Below are positions 1 to 5,458 of a DNA stretch of 5,458 nt, piece after piece. The notes under the pieces were generated by a model. It saw nothing but the letters and a program-made list of their open reading frames with translations, was not told where the DNA came from and made no database searches. Within the stretch, counting starts at the first letter, position 1; every line of letters starts with the position of its first letter. Source of the stretch: an uncultured Flavobacteriales bacterium (GTDB taxonomy: Bacteria; Bacteroidota; Bacteroidia; Flavobacteriales; Vicingaceae); contig CAMPHX010000119.1 in assembly GCA_946886085.1 (NCBI GenBank), positions 1 through 5,458 on the forward strand, written 5' to 3'. Position numbers and translations under genes: made by a program.

Positions 1-104
1 GATATACACAACTCACGGATTTACTGGACGAAGCAAAAAGTGTATTTGAAAATACTGAGTTAGCATTAGAAGGAAAAGAATTTAATATCGCTGAAAGTCA
101 GTAA
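1..104 (+). CDS. rnz: C-terminal end of probable ribonuclease Z (5' truncated by window edge)
   Basis: An open frame enters from the left edge, with complete codons from position 3, and ends at the TAA at 102-104. The 33 visible residues begin YTQLTDLLDEAKSVF and continue ENTELALEGKEFNI before a short AESQ tail. This resembles the end of bacterial ribonuclease Z, where an Arg-Tyr precedes a helix of the type LLxEAxxVFPNT, followed by xLAxEGxxFxI. The partial codon at the edge ends in GA, which fits the expected Arg (AGA or CGA). Ribonuclease Z is a zinc-dependent beta-lactamase-fold endonuclease that matures tRNA 3' ends in the cytoplasm. The metal-binding His and Asp residues would lie outside the window, so activity cannot be judged. 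The usual Pro of the FPNT motif is Glu here (FENT). The assignment rests on a short tail recognised from memory, so it is probable and not certain. Confidence 0.68.
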   Translation, partial: YTQLTDLLDEAKSVFENTELALEGKEFNIAESQ

Positions 105-110
105 TAGCAA

Positions 111-199
111 TGTTAATAGCTTGTTAATAACTATTTTCCTACTTTTTTAAAAAACTAATGATTTATACTATTTTTGATACGATAACAATATTTATTAAC
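111..199. repeat. Repeated TGTTAATA / TTATTAAC motifs around the HU promoter
   Basis: The 8-mer TGTTAATA occurs directly repeated at 111-118 and 122-129, 11 bases apart, which is about one helical turn. GTTAATAA (123-130) also recurs in inverted form as TTATTAAC at 192-199, on the other side of the candidate -7 box. This could be a protein-binding arrangement controlling HU. However, the spacer is very AT-rich, so short matches of this kind can arise by chance. The rest of the 105-215 spacer shows no other structure. Confidence 0.25.
169..176 (+). promoter_or_regulatory. Candidate Bacteroidota -7 promoter box (TATTTTTG) for the HU gene
   Basis: TATTTTTG matches the Bacteroidota primary sigma factor -7 consensus TAnnTTTG exactly. 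It lies 39 bases before the HU start codon, implying a leader of roughly 30 bases. The expected upstream TTG/TTTG element about 19 bases away is not clean: only a T-run (143-148) lies there. The box is therefore supported by one element and its position only. The leader just before the ATG is A-rich with no GGAGG-like site, which is normal for this phylum. Confidence 0.5.
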
Positions 200-215
200 T
201 AAAACTCTAAAAATT

Positions 216-488
216 ATGAACAAAGGAGAATTAATTGATGCAATTGCTAAAGATGCAAAATTAACTAAAGTTGATGCTGGAAATGCTTTAAATGCTTTCG
301 TTGCTAACGTAACTAAATCATTAAAAAAAGGTGACAGTGTACAATTAATTGGTTTTGGTACTTTCTCAATTTCTAAAAGATCTGCTAGAACTGGAAGAAA
401 TCCACAAACTGGTAAAGAAATTAAAATTGCAGCTAAAAAAGTAGCTAAATTTAAAGCTGGTAAAGCTTTAGCTGAAACTGTTAAGTAA
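216..488 (+). CDS. HU family DNA-binding protein (HU-beta type)
   Basis: This complete 90-residue gene encodes a nucleoid-associated protein that binds and bends DNA without strong sequence preference, acting as a dimer in the cytoplasm. The length is exactly that of the classic HU/IHF family. It starts [11 protein letters not shown], the usual first helix. The core has the IGFGTFSI turn (about residues 45-52), followed by the DNA-contacting arm with [12 protein letters not shown] (58-69), which includes the conserved Arg-Asn-Pro tip whose proline intercalates into DNA. It closes with [12 protein letters not shown], the C-terminal helix. The RNPQTGKEI arm and the lack of extensions favour HU over the longer Bacteroidota HU-like paralogues. 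The codons are strongly biased (GCT, AAA, TTA), consistent with high expression. It probably forms its own transcription unit: a candidate promoter lies upstream and a strong hairpin terminator begins 21 bases after the stop. The symbol is left blank because hupA/hupB naming is not resolvable here. Confidence 0.97.
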   Translation: MNKGELIDAIAKDAKLTKVDAGNALNAFVANVTKSLKKGDSVQLIGFGTFSISKRSARTGRNPQTGKEIKIAAKKVAKFKAGKALAETVK

Positions 489-509
489 TTAGTTTTACTT
501 CAACAAAAC

Positions 510-538
510 AAAACCCGAACAGCAACTGTTCGGGTTTT
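510..538. terminator. Bidirectional intrinsic terminator between convergent genes
   Basis: A perfect 13-bp inverted repeat (510-522 with 526-538; core AACCCGAACAG / CTGTTCGGGTT) closes on a 3-base CAA loop. On the plus strand it runs directly into a T tract (535-541), a textbook Rho-independent terminator for HU. On the minus strand the arm is followed by TTTTGTTTTG-like sequence (complement of 501-513), so it can also end transcription of the minus-strand gene that stops at 548. The hairpin is the main content of the 59-bp convergent gap. Confidence 0.93.
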
Positions 539-547
539 TTTATATAC

Positions 548-1564
548 CTATTCTCCCTCTATCACAATATCAACTGCACTGCAACTGGTAAGGTAAGATG
601 AAAGTACTAAACGTTTTTTGGTTGTTCCATCACTTGCCAATAAGGAAATGGTATTGGGTGGAATTTTACCTACATTATGAGCATATAATGTTAGCCTATT
701 TGCCGATGTACTATCAAGCTGTAAAGTAAAACTGTGTTTTTCTTTGGTAAGCAAATGTTTCTCTAACACACATTTATTATCTAAAAACAGCGAAATAGTA
801 TCTCCATCAAAAGATTGGTTATCCCAAACCGTAAACGTAATTTCATTGACTGAGAAAGTCATCGTCCTACGATTTTTCACCGACCTGCTATTAATACTAT
901 CAATTTGACCATCTTGGTTGACTGAAAAATGATACTCGCTTTGTATTACTGTATCTTCCTCAACAAAAACAGGTTCTTCAGGATAACCTTCGGGATAATA
1001 CTGTAAATTATCTATTAGTATGTTGCCATTGTATTTGGGCATTTCTAAGTAATAAGCTTCCAACAGCAAATAATTAGTAAGTTGAGTTGGAGTAAGTTCA
1101 AAAAAATAGCTTTGCCATTCGGTATGGGCTACTTTTCCGGATGTCCACAACAATTCTTTTTCCATAGTTGCCGATAATCCGTAAACTCTTAATTGAATGG
1201 GTTTGTTAAAGCTAAAAGTATCTGCTGTAAAGTGAGGATCAAAAGCTAAATCAATACTATAATGGTAAGTTTGATTACTTAACAAAGGTTGTCTAAATTC
1301 CTGAAAACAAGACTCCCACAAATAACTATCAATGATGCTATAACCACGTGCTACCATAGAAATATAAGTATTTCCATGAGAGGCTTCTTTGCTTACCTGC
1401 CAACTTCCCGGTTGTGTGTCAGGAGAGCTTGCCTGACCATAAACTATCCATTCGTTTGGAGGGACAGCCATTGTTGGTCTCCCTTCAAAAGAAGGATTAT
1501 TAAGGTACTGAGCTTGTACGCTACTACTCCAAATAATGATGATGATAAATAAAAGTTGTTTCAT
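548..1564 (-). CDS. Secreted protein with CBM-like N-terminal domain and a Bacteroidota-type C-terminal beta-sandwich; function unknown
   Basis: The 338-residue protein begins with a clear Sec signal peptide: Lys2, a hydrophobic core rich in Ile (residues 4-12) and likely cleavage after VQA at residue 18. No lipobox Cys follows, so it should be periplasmic or exported, not a lipoprotein. The mature protein opens with NPSFEG (23-28), followed by Trp39 and, about 140 residues later, NILIDNLQYY (181-190). That pattern is typical of jelly-roll, carbohydrate-binding-like domains (CBM4/9 or galactose-binding-like). A Pro/Glu-rich linker (191-208) leads to a second region (about 228-338) with FTVWDNQSFDGDTISLFLDN and AHNVGKIPPNTISLL. 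That region resembles an unnamed domain I recall from secreted Bacteroidota proteins. No type IX secretion C-terminal sorting signal is evident, and no catalytic motif was found. The start is the ATG next to the signal peptide, preceded by an A-rich stretch (AACAAAAAGAAA). It lies 85 bp downstream of the macroglobulin gene on the same strand, with no obvious TAnnTTTG promoter in the gap, so co-transcription is possible. Three Cys remain in the mature protein (86, 265, 328). Confidence 0.85.
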   Translation of the reverse strand: MKQLLFIIIIIWSSSVQAQYLNNPSFEGRPTMAVPPNEWIVYGQASSPDTQPGSWQVSKEASHGNTYISMVARGYSIIDSYLWESCFQEFRQPLLSNQTYHYSIDLAFDPHFTADTFSFNKPIQLRVYGLSATMEKELLWTSGKVAHTEWQSYFFELTPTQLTNYLLLEAYYLEMPKYNGNILIDNLQYYPEGYPEEPVFVEEDTVIQSEYHFSVNQDGQIDSINSRSVKNRRTMTFSVNEITFTVWDNQSFDGDTISLFLDNKCVLEKHLLTKEKHSFTLQLDSTSANRLTLYAHNVGKIPPNTISLLASDGTTKKRLVLSSYLTSCSAVDIVIEGE

Positions 1565-1579
1565 TTTCTTTTTGTTGGA

Positions 1580-1634
1580 AGTCAGAAGACAGAAGTTGGC
1601 AGTAATTTATTCTTTTAACTTCTGTCTTCTGACT
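1580..1634. repeat. 18-bp perfect inverted repeat made of degenerate 7-bp units
   Basis: AGTCAGAAGACAGAAGTT (1580-1597) is the exact reverse complement of 1617-1634, separated by a 19-base loop. Each arm is itself a degenerate tandem of about 7 bases (GAAGTCA, GAAGACA, GAAGTTG; the other arm extends to CTCCTGA up to 1640). It lies between two same-strand genes, beginning 16 bases after the macroglobulin stop codon. On the minus strand the hairpin is not followed by a U-run, so it is not a standard terminator for that gene. On the plus strand a T tract (1641-1647) follows the right arm. Possible roles are transcript 3'-end protection, attenuation between the two genes, or a dispersed genomic repeat. 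Confidence 0.85.
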
Positions 1635-1649
1635 CCTGACTTTTTTTCT

Positions 1650-4600
1650 TTACTTTTTAATAGTTATACTTCCTGTATTGCTCCAACATTTATATTCATT
1701 GGTATAATACAAGTAACCTGATGTAGCAGGAGCTTCAAACTTACCGGGAACTTCCGCTTTTAAATCTAAATTGATCGTATGTGAAGCATTAGGAGCTAAA
1801 TCTCTGAAATAAAACACTACAAAATTGTCAGTAATCTCATAAAAACCAATAGTTCCTTTTTCTTGCAACTCTTTTAACTGCCATGGTTGTGCTGACAACC
1901 CGGATGGAATTCCAACTACAGCCATAGTCATTGGCATTCCTTTGTCTTCTTTGTTGCTTACTTTAGTAGTTAAACGTACTGTTTCTCCTACTTTTACACT
2001 ATTGGTATTTAATTCAGCTTCAACAGCTATTTTGCACTCTTTTGACGATAATGGCAAGGTAGTATTATAATCAATACTCATCGTATAAGGTAAGGCATTT
2101 TTAGTGTCTTTGTAACGAATTTCTATTTTTTGATTCCCTAATTTTAAATGCTTATCTAAATCTTTAAATTCAATCGCATTTTTTTCTCCTGCTTCATATT
2201 TTTTAGAAGCGACTACTTTTCCATCAATTACACACTCCAATACTCCTGATTCTTTGGTTTGTTTAGAAAATTTAGCAAATGTTGTTAATGCTTTAAGAGC
2301 TAATACCGTTCCTTGTGTTGAGCCGAAACTTCCACTACCTGATCTTGAAGAAACTAAAAACTCTGCTGCTTTGGTAATGGCTGCTATATCTTTTTTATCA
2401 GCTTTTAACATCGCTAACATTGCTAACGCTGTAGTTTCTACTTTTAAAGAAACTCCACCCGAACGAGTAATAGAATGGTCGGCATTCCAGCTACCGTCTT
2501 TTTCTTGCAATTTTAATAATGATTTTAATACACTTTCAGCTCTTTTGTCTTTATAATTCAATAAGGTATTTGCCATTAAAGCCAATTGGTAAGTATCGTT
2601 GGAAGCTGTTGAAGTAGCGTATGCAGCTTCCAACTCTTTATTTATTTCCGAATAATTCGCTTCCGAAAGTGCATACACAATATAGGCATTAGTTACTTCT
2701 TCACTAGCTCTACCAAATTGATCTAAGGCTCTTGGGTTTTTCTTAAACCCTCCTTTACCGTCTTTTCTACTCATCAACCATTTTGAAGTTCTCATTACCA
2801 TTTCACTGCTCACATCTGCGTAAACATGTTTCATATCGTTAAACTGCATTAAACCATAAGCAGTAAGGGCTTCGTGTCCGGGCGATGAACCAAACCACTC
2901 ATAACCTTTTTCTTTAGTTTCATAAGAAGTTAATCTTTTATACCCTCTATCTAATTTTTGGTCGATGCTGGCGAATAATTCCGGATTATCCATACCGGTT
3001 TCTTTCATATAGCTCATTGCCATAATGTTAGGATAGTTACTCATGGAAGTCTGCTCGAAACATCCTGATGGTTCTCTAATAATACTTTCTATTCCTTTCA
3101 TTAAATCATTAACCACGTTAGGATAAGCAGTAAGCGAAGCTTGTAAAGAACCATCTACCACATCAGACAAAGAAACACTATAGGTTTTACTTAAATCTTG
3201 TCCTGAAAATGCAATAGATACCGGAAAGCCTTTTGGCCCAATTTTGATAGGTTGTACAAAAGCATCTTTTAATCCGTTGGCTTTAAAGCTAATTTCTAAA
3301 TTATCCTCACCTATTTCGTTCAGTACTTCGTAGCTTAAATAAATGGTTTTAGTAGTGTTTGCTGCTAACATTTGATTACCTGTTTCCACATTCATTACTT
3401 TAAATCCTTTGGGAGAAGTTACTGTTAAATTCCCCACCACATCTTTATTGGTAGTATTTTTTAACGTCAACGGAATTTCAATTTTATCTCCAAAAACTAC
3501 TTGTGAAGGCACTTTTACCGACATGGAAAAAGGCAATTGAGTAAAATGAGTATATTCTGCTCTACCAATCATCCCTACTCCAACACCTTCTACTATAGTT
3601 CTAAATGAAGTTACTTCATCACTATTGTAAAACTCTACTGTTGCTAGACCATTGTTCCCCACTTCAATATTACCATCCCAAAAAATAGTAGAACGAAAAT
3701 CTGTTCTAATATCTACTTCTTGATTATTGGTATAATTGGGAGTTGCAAATTCTCTTGCTCTGTAATAGTTAACATTTGGTAAGAATTTTTGGTCTTTTGC
3801 TACTAATTGATTGGCAAACGCTCTTCCTTGAGCATTACCTACAATAACTACTTCCTCAAATTCTATTTTTTCTGCTTCTTTTACTGGGGCTTTTTTGTCC
3901 GCTTTTACCGGTACCAAATTTTGTTGAACAGGTTCTGCTTCCATAACCAATGGCATTTCATTAACCATCACCATATCTTGTTCTATATCCATCACAACAT
4001 CAACTGCAGCAGCAGGCATATTGGCTCTTTTGGTTCTAACTGATTTACTATATGAATACATTTCTTTGGGATCGTATAAATAAACCGTGTGGTTTTGAGT
4101 ATAATTACTCGCTGTAAATCCTTGTCGGCTCATGTCTTTTGCCGTTACTTCAAAATACATTGGTTGATAAAGAGCTTCGTTAGCGATTGAGAAATAACCT
4201 TCAGCATTTGTTTTATAGGTCTTTTTACTTTGTGCATTTTTTATTATGGCATTTGCAACAGGCTTTCCTTGTCCGTTCATTACCTTACCTTTAATAATTG
4301 CTTTCTCTCCTTCAAATTGAATGGCAGGAAAATCTTCAGCCATCACTTTTTCCCAAGTAAATCTTCTCCAACCATCGGTCATTAATAAATAATCTAAGGC
4401 TTCATCGGCTTTTGCTTCTTTATCGTTAAAATAAAATTGAGGTTCTTCTACTTTGGTTTTCAAATCGTTTTCTAACAACAACGAAGATAAAATATTACTC
4501 GATTTATCATCAGCAAAACTCAATAATTTATCATCAACCACTGCCATAGAAAGATTAGCAGGCATAGGTAAGCCTCTTTCATCGGTTACTTCAATATTCA

Positions 4601-5458
4601 TTTTTACTTTTTCTCTTGGTAAATATTGTGCTTTATCTGTTTTTAAAGAAATGTTTAGTTTTTTGTCTTTATTCACAAACACCAAACGCTCTGCTCTTTC
4701 AATATTTTTAGCGTCAAACAAAGTTATTTGAGCTACTCCAATAGGAAAATCTTTAACAGGAATTTCAAATACATTTTTACCTCTGGCAACATTTATTTCG
4801 CTTGCAAAATAAATTTCTCCTCTTACCTGAGCAGCTAAAGACATGGTTTCTGTTTCTGTAGATTGAATGGTAACTGTTACTTGTTCTTTTGCAGTATTGT
4901 TTACATTCATCGTCCACCCTCTTTTTAGACTTTTAGGCAAATCGTATTTTTTATTTATTCCTTTAGGGTGAGTAATGATAGCATGATAGGTTTTACCAAT
5001 TTTAGGTTCTAATTCAAATGCCCCCATCCCGTTGTGGAAACTTTCAAAATCAATTACGGTATTTCCTTCATTATCTTTTACCACGCCTTTTATGTCGGCA
5101 GGTTTACCAAATTCATTCAATGCTTTAAAAGCCACTTTAGAAATCAATCCATCTACTAAATCTCCACCTTCAGGATAAAAACCTAAATCGATATTTCCCA
5201 ATGTAATTGGTACAGAACGAGAAATGCTTTCTGTTTTTCCTTCATAATCAATCATCACATTTAACAAACCATCATTGGTAGTAAGGTTTTCAGGTAATTC
5301 AAAACGCATATAAGCCAATCCCGATTCATCGGTATTCATATTTTTTTCAATTAACTTTTGTCCGTTTAATTGTGCTATGTATTTAATATTGTAATTAGAA
5401 AGTGGTTGATTTTCTAGTGTTTGTAAATCTATTTTGCTTACCACTTCATCTCCCGGAC
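1650..5458 (-). CDS. Alpha-2-macroglobulin family protein with intact CxEQ thioester motif (5' end beyond window)
   Basis: The frame is open to the right edge: Pro-Gly-Asp-Glu precede the GTG at 5442-5444, and PGDEV is typical of the interior of a macroglobulin (MG) domain, so the true start is outside. At least 1268 residues are visible (numbered here from that GTG). In order: MG-type beta domains with FYPEGGDLV (89-97), common in Bacteroidota members; a bait-region-domain-like MG segment (about 262-310, YLPREKVKM and NLSMAVVDD); DYLLMTDGWRRFTW (351-364); a carboxypeptidase-regulatory-like domain (382-457); a Met/acidic then Pro/Lys linker ending EEVVIVGNAQG (458-540); the A2M domain (about 584-680, FWDGNIEVGNNGLATVEF); the thioester motif GCFEQTS with Cys795 and Gln798 (codons at 3051-3062); an alpha/alpha-toroid thioester domain to about 1060 (VETTALAMLAML, GSFGSTQGTVLAL); and a C-terminal receptor-binding-like beta domain (about 1140-1264). 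Family members trap proteases in the periplasm or at the surface by cleavage-triggered conformational change and covalent capture. Signal peptide and anchoring cannot be seen. No pbpC partner gene, usual for the enterobacterial type, is present on the visible side. No frameshift or internal stop occurs. Confidence 0.93.
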   Translation of the reverse strand, partial: PGDEVVSKIDLQTLENQPLSNYNIKYIAQLNGQKLIEKNMNTDESGLAYMRFELPENLTTNDGLLNVMIDYEGKTESISRSVPITLGNIDLGFYPEGGDLVDGLISKVAFKALNEFGKPADIKGVVKDNEGNTVIDFESFHNGMGAFELEPKIGKTYHAIITHPKGINKKYDLPKSLKRGWTMNVNNTAKEQVTVTIQSTETETMSLAAQVRGEIYFASEINVARGKNVFEIPVKDFPIGVAQITLFDAKNIERAERLVFVNKDKKLNISLKTDKAQYLPREKVKMNIEVTDERGLPMPANLSMAVVDDKLLSFADDKSSNILSSLLLENDLKTKVEEPQFYFNDKEAKADEALDYLLMTDGWRRFTWEKVMAEDFPAIQFEGEKAIIKGKVMNGQGKPVANAIIKNAQSKKTYKTNAEGYFSIANEALYQPMYFEVTAKDMSRQGFTASNYTQNHTVYLYDPKEMYSYSKSVRTKRANMPAAAVDVVMDIEQDMVMVNEMPLVMEAEPVQQNLVPVKADKKAPVKEAEKIEFEEVVIVGNAQGRAFANQLVAKDQKFLPNVNYYRAREFATPNYTNNQEVDIRTDFRSTIFWDGNIEVGNNGLATVEFYNSDEVTSFRTIVEGVGVGMIGRAEYTHFTQLPFSMSVKVPSQVVFGDKIEIPLTLKNTTNKDVVGNLTVTSPKGFKVMNVETGNQMLAANTTKTIYLSYEVLNEIGEDNLEISFKANGLKDAFVQPIKIGPKGFPVSIAFSGQDLSKTYSVSLSDVVDGSLQASLTAYPNVVNDLMKGIESIIREPSGCFEQTSMSNYPNIMAMSYMKETGMDNPELFASIDQKLDRGYKRLTSYETKEKGYEWFGSSPGHEALTAYGLMQFNDMKHVYADVSSEMVMRTSKWLMSRKDGKGGFKKNPRALDQFGRASEEVTNAYIVYALSEANYSEINKELEAAYATSTASNDTYQLALMANTLLNYKDKRAESVLKSLLKLQEKDGSWNADHSITRSGGVSLKVETTALAMLAMLKADKKDIAAITKAAEFLVSSRSGSGSFGSTQGTVLALKALTTFAKFSKQTKESGVLECVIDGKVVASKKYEAGEKNAIEFKDLDKHLKLGNQKIEIRYKDTKNALPYTMSIDYNTTLPLSSKECKIAVEAELNTNSVKVGETVRLTTKVSNKEDKGMPMTMAVVGIPSGLSAQPWQLKELQEKGTIGFYEITDNFVVFYFRDLAPNASHTINLDLKAEVPGKFEAPATSGYLYYTNEYKCWSNTGSITIKK

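Noticed and set aside
1535..1548. ATG/ATC triplet run as a phase-variable microsatellite
   Set aside because: Only about three to four trinucleotide units are present and they encode the Ile core of the signal peptide. Changes in number would stay in frame, so no switching is expected.
1580..1640. The repeat-rich spacer as a CRISPR array or insertion-sequence end
   Set aside because: There are only two arms, in inverted orientation, with heptamer substructure. There are no regularly spaced unique spacers, no transposase and no target-site duplication.
1289..1721. Plus-strand open frames at 1289-1552 and 1536-1721
   Set aside because: They lie antisense to the exported-protein gene and the hairpin, show no family resemblance, and their compositions look like complements of real coding sequence.
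3837..3880. EEVVIVGNAQG as evidence for a TonB-dependent receptor gene
   Set aside because: No plug domain or outer-membrane barrel follows. The downstream sequence is clearly A2M domain plus thioester domain, so at most a SusC-like N-terminal segment has been incorporated.
2254..4731. Plus-strand open frames at 2254-2556, 3807-4043 and 4453-4731
   Set aside because: All are fully antisense to the macroglobulin gene. The 3807-4043 frame, rich in Phe, His and Tyr, is the complement of the low-complexity linker. None has a recognisable domain.
5442..5444. GTG at this position as the start codon of the macroglobulin gene
   Set aside because: The frame stays open to the window edge with Pro-Gly-Asp-Glu upstream. 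PGDEV belongs inside an MG domain, and there is no signal peptide after the GTG, so the gene is simply cut by the window.

Overview
The window looks like the chromosome of a Bacteroidota bacterium, most likely of the Flavobacteriia. It is AT-rich, its start codons are preceded by A-rich sequence instead of Shine-Dalgarno motifs, a TAnnTTTG-type promoter box lies before the HU gene, and its proteins match styles common in that phylum. These include a Bacteroidota-type alpha-2-macroglobulin with an FYPEGGDLV motif and a carboxypeptidase-regulatory-like insert. No mobile element, CRISPR array, tRNA or rRNA was seen.

Layout. Positions 1-104 (+) hold the last codons of a gene that is probably ribonuclease Z. 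An AT-rich spacer follows (105-215) with a candidate promoter and repeated TTAATA motifs. It leads into a complete, standard 90-residue HU-type nucleoid protein gene (216-488, +). A strong perfect hairpin (510-538), U-rich on both sides, separates HU from the convergent minus-strand genes. The minus strand carries two genes read right to left. The first is a very large alpha-2-macroglobulin family gene that runs off the right edge (1650-5458, 5' end missing). The second is a 338-residue secreted protein with two predicted beta-sandwich regions (548-1564). The 85-bp gap between them holds an 18-bp perfect inverted repeat built from degenerate 7-bp units.

How the parts relate. The left side is housekeeping: tRNA 3'-end processing and nucleoid structure. 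The right side is a cell-envelope module. The macroglobulin keeps an intact CxEQ thioester motif, so it is probably a protease trap or covalent-capture protein. The small exported protein downstream has no recognised name and may be expressed with it. A functional link between the two is inferred only from order and strand. Nothing here is clearly a new system. The most notable points are the SusC-like insert and Met/acidic linker inside the macroglobulin, the unnamed exported neighbour, and the 7-bp-unit hairpin.
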